A stretch of 64,000 bases of DNA from Myxococcales bacterium (lineage in GTDB: Bacteria > Myxococcota_A > UBA9160 > UBA4427), in the NCBI GenBank assembly GCA_012960035.1, contig DUBZ01000061.1, positions 124,001-188,000 on the forward strand. Direction: 5' to 3'. This document shows, piece after piece, positions 1 through 9,510 of this stretch. A program made the translations under genes and the position numbers. Positions within the stretch are counted from its first letter, which is position 1; the number at the start of each line of letters is the position of its first letter. The notes under the pieces are model-generated. The model made no database searches. It was not told the DNA's origin and saw only the letters and a list, made by a program, of their open reading frames with translations.

Positions 1-1124
1 AGGATGTAGATCGCGGCATAGGGCACATGCTGTGTGGCCAGATTCCTCACAGAAGCGTGAGTCGTTAGGCCTGCAACAATCTCGTCTCCGAGGAAGTACG
101 TGGCTAGGGCGAGGCCGAGTGCCGTGATTGCGGCGAGCTGGCTAGAGCGCGACACCGCGGCATCGAACATCATCCGTCGCCGCGCCCCGATCGCCTGTCC
201 GATCACGGCCTCTGCGACGAATGCAAAGCCGTCTAGGAAATACGCGCTGAACCCGATCATCTGTAGAAGGATGTGATTGGCCGCCAGAACGGTATCGCCG
301 AACTTAGCGGCCTGGTTGGTGAACAGGGCAAAGCTGGACACGAGAATCAAGGTTCGCAGTAGAATGTTGAAGTTGGCGGTCAGAGTCTTCGCCAACTTCG
401 CAGCATTCTTGATCCGGGGCCAGGGCCAGAAACTTTCGCTGTCGCTGTGTCGCCTGCGGAGTAGCTGCCGAGCCAGGAAGAGGGCCAAGATTAGACTCGT
501 CCACTCGGCAATTGCTGTTCCGAGTGCGATTCCCTCTGCGCCCCATCCCAATGCCCCAGCAAGCAAGAGATCCAGGACGATGTTCACACCATTGAGGAAC
601 AACTGAACCAGGAGCAGGGTCCGGCTCTGTCCCAGACCGACGAAGCAGCCCATTAGCGCGAACATGCACAAACTGGCGGGCGCGCCCCAAATGCGGATCA
701 GGAAATACGCCTCGGCTGTGTGTTCAACGGCCTCACTTGCTCCCAGGAGCCAGAGCGAAGCCCAGACGATTGGCCTTTGAAGCATGACGAGGCTGACACC
801 CAGGACAATCGCCAGCACGAGAGCGCGGGCGACGGTGGCGCGCACCTCGGCTTCGTCCGCGGCGCCAGAAGCTTGGGCGACGAACCCGGTCGTTCCCATG
901 CGAAGGAATCCAAAGCCCCAGTAGACGAAGGTGAAGATTAGGGCCCCGAGCGCAATCGCCCCAAGATCCGTCACGGTACCGGTGTGTCCGATGATGGCCG
1001 TGTCCGCCAGGCCTAGCAGCGGAACCGAAGAGTTGGCCACCACGATCGGCCAGGCCATTCGAAACAGTTCAGAGCGATTAGGTGCGAGAAACTCCGACTC
1101 GTTGTCGTTTTCTGAATCGGACAT
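1..1124 (-). CDS. MATE-family efflux transporter (DinF-like), 3' end outside window
   Basis: Integral inner-membrane exporter of the MATE family, expected to use an H+ or Na+ gradient to expel small molecules. The reading frame is open from an ATG at 1124 to the left edge, giving about 374 residues of the usual 440-460. The start has the typical family opening: a short polar leader, then AWPIVVANSSVPLLGLADTA (residues 24-43) and, a few residues on, a GHTG motif. About nine or ten hydrophobic segments are visible before the sequence leaves the window. It lies 72 nt downstream of the phosphotransferase gene on the same strand and could be co-transcribed with it. The substrate cannot be told from sequence. 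Confidence 0.9.
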   Translation of the reverse strand, partial: MSDSENDNESEFLAPNRSELFRMAWPIVVANSSVPLLGLADTAIIGHTGTVTDLGAIALGALIFTFVYWGFGFLRMGTTGFVAQASGAADEAEVRATVARALVLAIVLGVSLVMLQRPIVWASLWLLGASEAVEHTAEAYFLIRIWGAPASLCMFALMGCFVGLGQSRTLLLVQLFLNGVNIVLDLLLAGALGWGAEGIALGTAIAEWTSLILALFLARQLLRRRHSDSESFWPWPRIKNAAKLAKTLTANFNILLRTLILVSSFALFTNQAAKFGDTVLAANHILLQMIGFSAYFLDGFAFVAEAVIGQAIGARRRMMFDAAVSRSSQLAAITALGLALATYFLGDEIVAGLTTHASVRNLATQHVPYAAIYI

Positions 1125-1196
1125 CTGTGGAACTCTACACGACTGGGTTCATTGCTGAGAATTCCATGGAGCGATGATCGTCGGTTGCGCCGCGGT

Positions 1197-2333
1197 CTAT
1201 CCGTCGGAATCTCCGCCATTCGGGCTACCGAGGAGGTGTGCCGCACTCTCTGCAAGTTCTGGAATGCGTGCGCCAATGCGGGCCATTCGCTCATCCGTGC
1301 TATCGCCGACAAGCCAGCGATGATGAAGTTGTTGTAGGACGGTGGCTGTTTTCCACAGTCCAAAGGCCTCGTACCAGCCGATTTGGGAGACGTTCAGTCC
1401 GGAAGCATCGGCGTAGAGCTTTCGCACCTCGGCGCGCGTCGGTAACCCCATCGATTCCATACCTACGTGACTGCCGCGCGAATTCTTGCCGTCCGAGGGA
1501 TCGGGCCAGTAGTTGAGCAAGGTGCCGAAATCAATCAAGGGGTCACCGAGGGTAGTCATGTCCCAATCGAAGAAGGCGATCACGCGGTCGGGGTCATTCG
1601 CATCGAACATGCAGTTGTCGAGCTTCAGGTCGTTGTGAACGAGGGAGACGCGCTGGGATTCAGGCAGCGACGCGGCGAGACGTGTATGGACCGCGTTCAT
1701 CACTGCGTCGTAATCGGGGTTGGCGACCAGGTCCCAACGCTTCTTCCAACCCGAGACCTGCCGCTCGACGAAACCAACAGGACGTCCCAGATCTTCGAGA
1801 TCGCATTCTTCGGGGTCGAGCAAGTGAAACTCTGCGATTGCCTCGATGAGTGCTTTCCCGACGCGATATCCGACGTTCGGAAAACCCGCAAGGCTTCTGG
1901 GGATGACGCCGCGGATCACTTCTCCGCGACATCGCTGCATGACAAAGAAATCGGCACCGGCGATTTCAGGGTCGTCGCAGAAGAGGTAGGCACGGGGCGC
2001 CCGCTCGAAATGCCGCCAGAGCCGTGAGAGGACTTTGTGTTCACGCTTCATGCTATGCGCACCGGGAGCCAGTGTGCCAAAGGGTGGACGGCGCAAGACG
2101 AGTTCGTTTTCGCCAAAACGAATCAGGTAGGTGAGATTGGCTGCGCCGTTTGGAAACTGGAGAACCTCAAAGGCATCGGATGCGTTACAGCCGAGATCCT
2201 CGGGCAAATTCGCCCGCAGGTAGGTCTCGATCCGTTCCCAATCAAGACCTTCGCCACTGCGCACGGGTGCCAGCTCGGGCGGGAGGACGGGCTCGCCGTG
2301 AGCGGCCACCGGCGGTTGGTTCTGTTTGCTCAT
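1197..2333 (-). CDS. Phosphotransferase family protein (APH/ACAD10-11 type kinase)
   Basis: Aminoglycoside-phosphotransferase-fold protein of about 378 residues, of the type often found with acyl-CoA metabolism genes and related to the kinase domain of ACAD10/11. Visible kinase signatures are the Brenner-type catalytic loop HNDLKLDN and the metal-binding FFDWDMTTLGDPLIDFG that follows it. The frame could begin further upstream, but the ATG at 2333 has GGAGA about 10 nt before it and is preferred. Substrate unknown: hydroxyacyl groups or small alcohols are family possibilities, and drug resistance is less likely in this setting. Neighbours are a MATE exporter downstream and a glycosyltransferase upstream, all on the minus strand. 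Confidence 0.88.
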   Translation of the reverse strand: MSKQNQPPVAAHGEPVLPPELAPVRSGEGLDWERIETYLRANLPEDLGCNASDAFEVLQFPNGAANLTYLIRFGENELVLRRPPFGTLAPGAHSMKREHKVLSRLWRHFERAPRAYLFCDDPEIAGADFFVMQRCRGEVIRGVIPRSLAGFPNVGYRVGKALIEAIAEFHLLDPEECDLEDLGRPVGFVERQVSGWKKRWDLVANPDYDAVMNAVHTRLAASLPESQRVSLVHNDLKLDNCMFDANDPDRVIAFFDWDMTTLGDPLIDFGTLLNYWPDPSDGKNSRGSHVGMESMGLPTRAEVRKLYADASGLNVSQIGWYEAFGLWKTATVLQQLHHRWLVGDSTDERMARIGARIPELAESAAHLLGSPNGGDSDG

Positions 2334-2541
2334 CGTGTCTTTCTCCATTGGGATTTTCGGCAACAGTGCAAACATTCCTCGATCGGAACCGGATTGTCAT
2401 ATCAATTTGGACAGAATGGCCATCGGATTCGTCGCTTGTTTCGGGCCGCTCCGTTCCATTGCCGCGGCGTATGCTTCCGGAAAGTGCGCGATGAACTGAA
2501 AATTCGTGAAGCATCGAGATAGGGTGCCTGAGTTGCCTTCT

Positions 2542-3780
2542 TCATGTAAGTAGTTTGTTTTTGGCTTCGATCCAGAGTGCTAGGTATCGCGTGCTGCGGT
2601 GGTGGTGATCACGCAGGATCGCGCCCATGAAGTTGCGCTCTCGGCGCTGCGTGAGACTGCTGCGAGCCGAGGCGATTCGGTCGACAAGCGCGACCTCATG
2701 CGGACCCCGAGCGAAAACATCCTCGAGAATCTTAAAGCCGTTGGTCTGGGCGATTTTCCAATCCGACTTGCTCTCGTATAGGCGAACGGCTGCCTCTGCG
2801 ATTGCGGGTGCATCCTCTTCGACGGCGCCGCTCCAGGGCAGGTCGGCGCCCATGGCCTCAGCGCCGATCGCGGTCGTCACGCTGGGTGTCCCATTTCGCA
2901 TGGCATCGACCAGCTTGCCCTTGAGGCCTGCGCCAAATCGGAGTGGTGCAAGGCACATGCGAGAACGGCGAAAGTGCGCGTCGGCATCTTCGATCCGGCC
3001 GTCCATGAAAAACCCCCGGTCAGGGTCATGGAGGGCCATCTGTTTGTTCGAAGCATAGGAGCCCGCGATATGCAGATTGGCCTCTGGGATGTGTTCGTGA
3101 ATGAGAGGCCATACTTCTGCCGCTAGCCATTGAACGCCATCCCAATTGGGTGCATGTCTAAAGTTTCCGACGTAAAAGAAGTCGCAGCGATCTTCAAAGC
3201 CAGGCAATGCCTCCATCGCAGAACGTTCTGGGATGTCGATCATGAAGGGGCAGTAATGAAGTAGCTCCGCATCGACATTGAATGTGTCTTCGAGCAGCTT
3301 CGCCTCGTAGCTCGAAATGATCAGCGTGAGGTCCGACCGTAGAATCGCGGCGACCTCTCTGCGTGCGATCTCATCCTGGTGGTGCGGCATCTGAAGCGCT
3401 TCGCCTCGTCGATGGGCTTGCTCGCGCGCATTTCGCAAGAAATGCAGATCTTCTGTATTCAAGATTCGAAGGGCATTTGGACAATGCTCTTCCACGCGCC
3501 AACCGAATTGTTCTTCGATGAAGAAGCGGTCGAAGATCACGACATCAGGCTGAAATGATCGGAGAAGATCGTCGAAGCCTGAGTCGTTGACTTTCGCGTT
3601 GAGCGCCGAAATGCCGAGTGACGACAGATCTTCGGCGTGCGCGGATTCGGTCGCGGTCGAGGCGTAGGTCACCTCCCAGCCCTGACGGATCAACGGGTGC
3701 AACACCTGGAGAATGTGTGCGCCCGCCGCGGAGGATTGCGGCTCCGGCCAGACTGATCCGATGACCAAGAGGCGAGTCAT
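2542..3780 (-). CDS. Glycosyltransferase, GT-B fold (group 1 / GT4-like)
   Basis: Cytosolic glycosyltransferase of 412 residues. The N-terminal half begins with a Rossmann-like strand (LLVIGSVWPEP) followed by a glycine-rich bend, and carries PDVVIFDRFF. The C-terminal half has the GT-B donor-domain pattern: FFYVGNFRHAPNWDGV, then LHIAGSY, then RMCLAPLRFGAGLKGKLVDAM with the conserved glycines and the acidic residue before a G-T-P turn (NGTPSVTT). It probably adds a sugar to a surface glycan or glycolipid. Acceptor and donor cannot be read. It is a single gene without a polysaccharide operon next to it. Confidence 0.85.
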   Translation of the reverse strand: MTRLLVIGSVWPEPQSSAAGAHILQVLHPLIRQGWEVTYASTATESAHAEDLSSLGISALNAKVNDSGFDDLLRSFQPDVVIFDRFFIEEQFGWRVEEHCPNALRILNTEDLHFLRNAREQAHRRGEALQMPHHQDEIARREVAAILRSDLTLIISSYEAKLLEDTFNVDAELLHYCPFMIDIPERSAMEALPGFEDRCDFFYVGNFRHAPNWDGVQWLAAEVWPLIHEHIPEANLHIAGSYASNKQMALHDPDRGFFMDGRIEDADAHFRRSRMCLAPLRFGAGLKGKLVDAMRNGTPSVTTAIGAEAMGADLPWSGAVEEDAPAIAEAAVRLYESKSDWKIAQTNGFKILEDVFARGPHEVALVDRIASARSSLTQRRERNFMGAILRDHHHRSTRYLALWIEAKNKLLT

Positions 3781-3984
3781 TCGATTTCCAAAATGTCGCG
3801 GTGCGACGGCGGGTGGGACATCGGAGGTGAGAGCATCCCGATTCCGCTTTTTGTTTGTTGCTCGAACCGGATCTGCTCCAATCGGAGGAGGGTACGTCAG
3901 ATCCAGCCTTGGCGAGTGCGTAATAATGGCAGCCTGAAACTTCGGCCCTCCGTAGTTGTGTGCCTCATCGTGCCCGACACACAG

Positions 3985-4803
3985 TCAATTCTCTTCGGTT
4001 GGCGGATTCTTGTTATGCCTAAACCGAGGGCGGTCCGGCATGTCGAATGCGCTCAGCCACACGATCGGCGTCGGGTACGGAAAAGAATCCGACATCGACA
4101 CTGGCCCAGCCCCCAGAATGTGGAGGGGGAGACTGCGGCAAAGCAGTAGCGCGAACTCCGCTCGGGCCTCAGCAGAAAGATCGAATTGAATGGCCAAGCC
4201 GAGACCGACGATCATTGCGAACATCATGATGACGGGAACTGCGGCGACGCCCATGATCAGCAGCCAGAGGATGGCAGCCCCGAGGCCATCCATCCCGACG
4301 TACTCCACGAATGTCAGAACCCTCGCCAGGAGCTGCGACGGATGGGGATCTCCAATTGAGCGCAGGCCCCGTCGCAGTCTTCCTCGACTCGACAGGATCG
4401 AAATCCCAGGATTCGATCTGGTCGCCGGATTGGCGCCCCATTCTTTCGACGAACCCATCCGTGGCCGAAACAATGATTTCGTTCGCGGGGACGGTTGCGG
4501 TGGGGGGCTGCAGCCGAGTTGAAGAGCGTCGAGAAAGATTTGTCGCTCGGTTCGATCTTCTTGACTTCCTCGAGGACGGTGATCGCCTGATCCAAGGGTC
4601 GCGAAAAGTCGGCATTGATCGAATGACCCGATTGATCCGTGCGCTGCTTGCAAAAGCTCGGCACTGTTCTCCCACGCTCCCGAGAATTCCGCATAGGTAC
4701 TGGTGCGCAGGACCAGCTTATCAGTCGCCTCGATCTAGGCGGTCTTTTCATCCTTCAAAAAGTACGCACCATCGTGAGGCGGAGCGTAGTAATTTGAGCT
4801 TCA
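3985..4803 (-). pseudogene. Decayed membrane-protein gene (stop plus frameshifts)
   Basis: Protein-like sequence on the minus strand moves through three frames. From about 4803 down, one frame has YYAPPHDGAYFLKDEKTA, a TAG, then ATDKLVLRTSTYAEFSGAW. A second frame gives NADFSRPLDQAITVLEEV. A third gives PANEIIVSATDGFVERMG. The first frame then resumes with a hydrophobic stretch (GLGAAILWLLIMGVAAVPVI and following) and a soluble tail ending at 3985. Each block has normal amino-acid composition, whereas the blocks between look random, so this is a degraded or badly sequenced gene rather than chance. I do not recognise the family. The ancestral product had a soluble N-terminal part and one long or two short membrane segments near the C-terminus. 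Confidence 0.55.
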
Positions 4804-4878
4804 TGGAACTCGTCAACTTGCGATTCGCATCATCGGCGTGGCCCGAGCGAACGGCACAAGTCTGAATGACTGCGAAGA

Positions 4879-5781
4879 CTACGCGGGGACTGCCTTGTTC
4901 AGAAGTTCGCCATAGCCGTGCGGGAACTCGGTCTCTTCGAAGACGCCCCTCGACTCGAGAAAAGCATGGAAAGCAGGCAGGTTGTAGCAAGGTACGTTCG
5001 CTTGGAAGTGATGCTCGAGGTGATAGTTGAGGTGAAAGGGCGAGACGAAGAGTTTCTCCCACCAGCGAACGAGAGTGGTCCGCGTGTTGGCGCGCGGATC
5101 GATATCGAAGAGATCCGGCACGGCGCCGTGCTCGGCGACCTGGCGCAGGCGTGCGATCAACATGTACGCAGTCATGTACGCGACCGGCCACATCAGGTAG
5201 AGGGGCCCTTCGCCAACCGCAAATAGCACGGCGAACATCGCGCCGTTCACGATCCCATGACCCGCCAGGGCATTGCCGCTCCATGGTGTCTTCCCGATCT
5301 CGCGCTTCCCGCGACGCCATGTGGCGCGCAGAGATTTCCAGCCGGTCTGTCCGGTGATGTCGCGGAGGATTTTGCGACGGAAGCTCGCCCGTGAGATCGG
5401 ATACGCTTGGTAGTTCGGCAGGTCGGGGTCCTCCTCGGTGCCCGCGAACGCGTGGTGTTTCTGATGGCCGGCGGCATAACGTGGCTGATCCGATAGGATG
5501 GGGTAGGCACAGAGCCACTGGCCGATGACTGCGTTCGCGTGGGCAGTCGAGAAGAGTGTTCGATGACCGCAATCGTGCATCAACGCGGCGAATCCAAGCT
5601 GGCGACCTCCGAGCAGTGCAATTCCGGCGAGAATAGACAGAGGGTTCGTCCAAAGCGCAACGCACGCAAAAATCAACGCGACACCAGCCCAATTGAATGC
5701 GACGTAGCCGATGGCTTTCCAGTCGTTCCGCTCAGTAAAGCGCCCGATCTCTTCTCGCGTCGCAATATCCGTGATCTTCAT
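4879..5781 (-). CDS. Membrane fatty-acid desaturase family protein
   Basis: Di-iron membrane desaturase or hydroxylase of 300 residues, acting on acyl chains in the inner membrane. The three histidine boxes are complete: HDCGH (residues 69-73), HQKHH (106-110) and HLEHH in the C-terminal third, the last just after the FHLNYHLEHH signature typical of acyl-lipid desaturases. Hydrophobic segments lie around residues 25-60 and again in the middle. The frame opens a little earlier, but the ATG at 5781 is preceded by AGGAGA at ideal distance. It lies 59 nt downstream of the PaaX-like regulator gene on the same strand, so the two may form an operon. Regiospecificity cannot be predicted. Confidence 0.92.
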   Translation of the reverse strand: MKITDIATREEIGRFTERNDWKAIGYVAFNWAGVALIFACVALWTNPLSILAGIALLGGRQLGFAALMHDCGHRTLFSTAHANAVIGQWLCAYPILSDQPRYAAGHQKHHAFAGTEEDPDLPNYQAYPISRASFRRKILRDITGQTGWKSLRATWRRGKREIGKTPWSGNALAGHGIVNGAMFAVLFAVGEGPLYLMWPVAYMTAYMLIARLRQVAEHGAVPDLFDIDPRANTRTTLVRWWEKLFVSPFHLNYHLEHHFQANVPCYNLPAFHAFLESRGVFEETEFPHGYGELLNKAVPA

Positions 5782-5840
5782 GTTCTTCTCCTGGTTTCCT
5801 GTCATCCCTCGGGTCCGATGGGTTGATTCATTGTCTGGAC

Positions 5841-6716
5841 TCAGGGCTGGCTAAATGCGGTGGCCAGTTCGCCAACGTCTGCGGGGCTTCTCTCGAGTTC
5901 GACGGATTCGCCTGCCCAGGCTTTCCAGCAATCACGACCAAGGCGGTCGTAGTGGCGCATCGCGTCGAAGAGGGCATGCCGAGCGTGAGTGTCGATGATC
6001 GCTTCAGGCAGTAGGGGGTCCAGTACGATGCGCCGGACAGCCTCTCCTCCCAGGCGGAAGGATTCTGACATGGCCTGCTGCGATGGCAGCGAAGGAAGGC
6101 GCTCTCCACTCACGAGAAGCTGCTCGCGCAGCCGTGCATAACCCTCCTCAAGGGCGGCCACATCCCAAAGTGACCTGGCTTCGGCGTCATTTGTCTGATC
6201 GAGTCCGGACAATTCAAACACGATAGGCGCCGGCGCGTAACCGAGCGCAGTCAGTCGCCGTCGGACCCTCTCGACACCTCCGATCAAGTTGTTAGGTCGA
6301 ATGCGAAGTCCTGGTAGAAGGGTTTCGAAGCCCTGTAGCCGTAAGGCACGCTTGCAGGTACGGGCGGTCTTGAAATTTTGCCGCGGTCGTCCGCTCGTTT
6401 CAACAGCAACCCATGAACCATCCCAGTCGCCAACGTGTTCCTTGATACTTCGCCAAGAGCGCACTTCGTGGTTGACCGGTTCGGCGGTTGTGCCGAGTCG
6501 ATAGAGGCCGCGCGCGTCGGACTCCACGAGCGCGCGCGCGCGGAGCCGAGCTAATGCAACGCGTAGGCTGTTCTCGCTGATCCCGAGAGCCGCACCACCG
6601 CGGACAAGCGCTCCGACGGCCACTGGATATTGGGCGGGCATCGAAGAAAGGAGGTCGATGACGACGGTCTTCGCGGAGATTCGCGAAGCAAAATTCTGAT
6701 CGATTGAGACAGACAT
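5841..6716 (-). CDS. PaaX-family transcriptional regulator
   Basis: Cytosolic DNA-binding regulator of 291 residues, close to the usual PaaX length. The N-terminal third is a winged helix of the PaaX type (GISENSLRVALARLRARALV at about residues 49-68, then a short wing). The C-terminal part contains DPLLPEAIIDTHARHALFDA and a final Trp-rich stretch (RDCWKAW), the usual PaaX C-terminal signature. PaaX represses phenylacetate catabolism through phenylacetyl-CoA. No paa genes are present here, so this paralogue more likely senses another acyl-CoA. It sits immediately upstream of the desaturase and may control it. Confidence 0.85.
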   Translation of the reverse strand: MSVSIDQNFASRISAKTVVIDLLSSMPAQYPVAVGALVRGGAALGISENSLRVALARLRARALVESDARGLYRLGTTAEPVNHEVRSWRSIKEHVGDWDGSWVAVETSGRPRQNFKTARTCKRALRLQGFETLLPGLRIRPNNLIGGVERVRRRLTALGYAPAPIVFELSGLDQTNDAEARSLWDVAALEEGYARLREQLLVSGERLPSLPSQQAMSESFRLGGEAVRRIVLDPLLPEAIIDTHARHALFDAMRHYDRLGRDCWKAWAGESVELERSPADVGELATAFSQP

Positions 6717-6830
6717 AGGATCAGCAGGATATTACCAAAAACGATGCGATGTGAAGGAATTAGACATGAAAATAGGCCTGTGGTGGTGCTCAGAGCTTGT
6801 TTAGACTCGCCGAGGGGAAAAGGGGTTCAT

Positions 6831-7291
6831 TCAAAGACGGCTCCGCGACAAAGCTGCTCGCCCTTGGATAATGGATCCTGGCGAGTCACTATCGCGGTCC
6901 TCCCCCGCCTCGCGCAGACACTCGTCGAGGTCGCTGCGAATTCGATCGCTCTCGTCGGCGCTGAGTCCCTGACCAACGAGGGCGGAGGTATAGATTCCGA
7001 TCGCTACCAGGATGGCGACCACGGAGATCCAAAACGCCCAGGGCGATTCGCCGAGCATGATCTGCGGGATCGCGAATAACAGCGCGAGCAATGAGAGGAC
7101 CGCGCCGACTCCGTCGCGGAGATGAAGCCGACCCAGATTTCGGACCGCGGCGAGAATGTCCCCCAAACGATCGTCTCTGCGGCGTCGTCAGCCTGCGATT
7201 CACTCGAAGACTCGTCGGCGGAAACGGATGGTGAGATCGAGGCATGACGACCAGAACTGCCGCTTCTCTCCGCAGATTCGCCGCGTTCCAT
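6831..7291 (-). pseudogene. Small membrane protein gene split by a frameshift at a G-run
   Basis: The downstream part, readable from a TTG at 7166, encodes about 111 residues with two adjacent hydrophobic stretches (AVLSLLALLFAIPQIMLGES and FWISVVAILVAIGIYTSALV). A second frame upstream gives a Ser/Asp/Glu-rich leader from an ATG at 7291 ending in AAETIVWG. The two join if one G is added to the five-G run at 7160-7164. This would make one protein of about 153 residues with an acidic N-terminal tail and a two-helix membrane hairpin. Either the gene is broken, the run is a sequencing error, or the short form from 7166 is the real product. Family not recognised. Confidence 0.45.
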
Positions 7292-7531
7292 GCTCGCGTG
7301 AAAAACTCCCTTCGACTTCTTGTGGATTGTCGTCGAGGCGTTCACGCAGAATCGCCATCGCGTGCTCTGGCAAACAGAAGGCAAGGGCCGTAAACGAGAG
7401 TCTCATGCGTGGTAGGGGCATCTCTGATCCTACGATGGACTCCAGAACAGGCTAGCAAGCACGCGTCACAACACCCATGAAGTACGACGCTCGCCTCGCT
7501 AAGCTGCCGCCACGGAGGCGTCGAAAGGTCA

Positions 7532-8953
7532 GTGGAGTTTCTCAGCGAATTTTTCCGGTTGATCGGGTCGAATGAGGCGGTGTTGTCGGGGATCGCCGCT
7601 GTGATTGTGATCCTCGGAGTCGTCGTGACCGCCATTCGCCGATTGCTGAGCCGCCCCACCGACGCGATCAAGCCCCCCAGCTTGCCTCAATCGGATGCGG
7701 TGTCAGAGGTCGTGGCGCATACCGAGAGCCCCTCCATCGCCGTGATGCCCTTCACCAATCTATCCGGTGACTCCGAACAGGACTTTCTCGCCGATGGTTT
7801 GACGGAAGACATCATCTTCGGCCTTTCGCGCGTTAAGCAACTCTTCGTCATCGCCCGAAATACCTGCTTCACCTACAAGGGGACGACCCCGGATGCGCTG
7901 GTCGTTTCGCGAGAACTCGGCGTCCGCTATGTCCTCGAAGGCAGCGTGCGAAAGGTCGGCGATCGCGTTCGGGTGACCGCCCAGCTTGTCGACGCTAGTA
8001 CCCGAACCCCGAAATGGACGGAGCGTTTCGACCGTAAGCTCGAAGAGATCCTCGAAGTGGATGACGAGGTGACGGACGCGATCGTCACGGCCTTGCAACC
8101 GGCGCTGCGTCGGGCCGAAGTGGAGCATGCACATCGCGCTGCCCCCGATGATCTGACGGCCTGGGCTCTCGCGAATCGCGCATGGGTTGGCATCCAGAGT
8201 GATCTCGGGGATGCGGATGCCGCAGTCGCAGCGATCGAAGCCTGCGAGCAGGCGCTGGCGCTTGATCCCGAGTACGCGTTTGCGCACGCAGTCGTGGGGC
8301 ACGCGAGATCGCTCCTGGTTCATGAGCGGCCTCTCGAATCGGACGACTTGAAAGCGCACGCTGTCTCGTCGATCCAGAGAGCACTCGCTATCGCGCCAGA
8401 TGATCCCGTCGTCACACATTGTCACGCGGCCATCATGGCCAACATTGGCCGCACGGAGGACAGTTTTCGAGAATGGGCGCGCGCCGTCGAGCTGGATCCG
8501 AATAACGCCGGCGCGCGAGCTGGCCTCGGAATCTCCAAGATCTTCAGGGGCGAGCCGGCTCAGGGCATCGAGCTGATCGAGGGGGCGATGCGAAGATCGC
8601 CCGCGGACCCTCTTCAATACCATTGGCTCGGCAACCGGTCGCTCGCCCTCATGTTGATCGGCCGCGTTTCCGAGGCCGCAGAGGACGCCCGCGCCTCACT
8701 GGGTCGCAAGCCTTCACGACTGGCCTATGCCGTGCTCGCCGGCGTTCTGGCCCACGAAAACCAGATAGAGGAAGCCGGAGAGGCCTATTCCAAGCTCGAC
8801 GAGCGAGTCTTCGGCCTGATGACCGAAGACTTTTCTCGCGTTGCGGGAGCACTCGCGCCGGATCCGGAATGGGGCAAGGTCATCGAGAAGCATATGCGAA
8901 CTGCTGCAGCAGCAGCCGCAGTTCGCACGGATAGTCAATCAGACCCGGCCTAG
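7532..8953 (+). CDS. TolB-like N-terminal domain plus TPR-repeat membrane-anchored protein
   Basis: Protein of 473 residues. One membrane helix lies near residues 18-36, followed by the domain usually found between an adenylate cyclase or CadC-type head and TPRs: SIAVMPFTNLSGDSEQDFLA, then DGLTEDIIFGLSR and VRYVLEGSVRKVGDRVRVTA. The rest (about residues 200-460) is tetratricopeptide-like helical repeats. No cyclase or winged-helix domain is present in frame, so this is the sensor and scaffold part on its own. The start may be earlier or later than 7532, as no strong ribosome site was found. The stop codon lies in the loop of a GC-rich hairpin. The family is associated with signal integration; the partner is unknown. 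Confidence 0.8.
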   Translation: MEFLSEFFRLIGSNEAVLSGIAAVIVILGVVVTAIRRLLSRPTDAIKPPSLPQSDAVSEVVAHTESPSIAVMPFTNLSGDSEQDFLADGLTEDIIFGLSRVKQLFVIARNTCFTYKGTTPDALVVSRELGVRYVLEGSVRKVGDRVRVTAQLVDASTRTPKWTERFDRKLEEILEVDDEVTDAIVTALQPALRRAEVEHAHRAAPDDLTAWALANRAWVGIQSDLGDADAAVAAIEACEQALALDPEYAFAHAVVGHARSLLVHERPLESDDLKAHAVSSIQRALAIAPDDPVVTHCHAAIMANIGRTEDSFREWARAVELDPNNAGARAGLGISKIFRGEPAQGIELIEGAMRRSPADPLQYHWLGNRSLALMLIGRVSEAAEDARASLGRKPSRLAYAVLAGVLAHENQIEEAGEAYSKLDERVFGLMTEDFSRVAGALAPDPEWGKVIEKHMRTAAAAAAVRTDSQSDPA

Positions 8954-8963
8954 AAGGGCCGGG
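8944..8963 (+). terminator. GC-rich hairpin over the stop codon of the TolB-TPR gene
   Basis: CCCGGCC (8944-8950) pairs perfectly with GGCCGGG (8957-8963) around a six-base loop that contains the TAG stop. There is no T-tract after it, so it is at best a weak terminator or an mRNA 3'-end stabiliser. Confidence 0.35.
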
Positions 8964-8970
8964 AGGCTAT

Positions 8971-9506
8971 TGCTAGCGCTGAATCCACTTCTTCTCGATC
9001 TCGAACGCATCGACCTTCAGGGTCTGCTTGTCCTTGCTGTAACGCTTTTCGTCTCCCGTAATCGTCATCTTCGGACGCCACATCGCAATGGGCGAGTTGT
9101 CGTCGATCCCGAATCGATCGTCATACTACTTGTCGACGAAAAATATATTCGGCCCTTCACGCATGAGATGGATGAGCTCATAGCCCTTTTCCTTCGCAAG
9201 GTCATACATCGATTGCAGACTGGCCCCGACATAGTTGGACTGGTCCCAATCGTTGAATGGATGGTATTCGATGACGGCGAGTTGGGGTGATGTGAAGGCG
9301 TAGTTGCACTCGATCATGACGACCTTCGGGCGATAGGATTGAATCGCGCGCCAGACGTAGTAGTCGTTGCTATCGATATCTACGACGAGAAGATCGAGAT
9401 CTTTTGGGACTCCAGCGTCTTCGAAAAGGATCTCGATATTGCCTGGGTAGATCCATGCGTGCTGGGTTGTGACTTTTGGGTGTATCCCGTCAGCAAGATT
9501 CGGACC
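8971..9506 (-). pseudogene. FkbM/methyltransferase-like gene remnant, 5' truncated with in-frame TAG
   Basis: One minus-strand frame carries continuous protein-like sequence from 9506 to a TAG at 8971-8973, broken by a single TAG at 9126-9128. It includes LLVVDIDSNDYYVWRAI, YRPKVVMIECNYAF and NYVGASLQSMYDLAKEKGYE, a pattern seen in FkbM-like SAM-methyltransferase relatives (acidic strand after motif I, then an 'IE-N' strand). The N-terminal half including the SAM-binding glycines is missing: the frame hits a stop at a CTAG (9507-9510) where an oppositely oriented remnant begins. The tail after the internal stop still reads well (KMTITGDEKRYSKDKQT), so decay is recent or the stop is an error. 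Confidence 0.6.
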
Positions 9507-9510
9507 CTAG

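Noticed and set aside
4748-5692. 314-codon minus-strand open frame
   Set aside because: Out-of-frame with the desaturase, Arg-rich, includes none of its histidine boxes.
7760-8623. 287-codon minus-strand open frame
   Set aside because: Antisense to the TolB-TPR gene, no motif.
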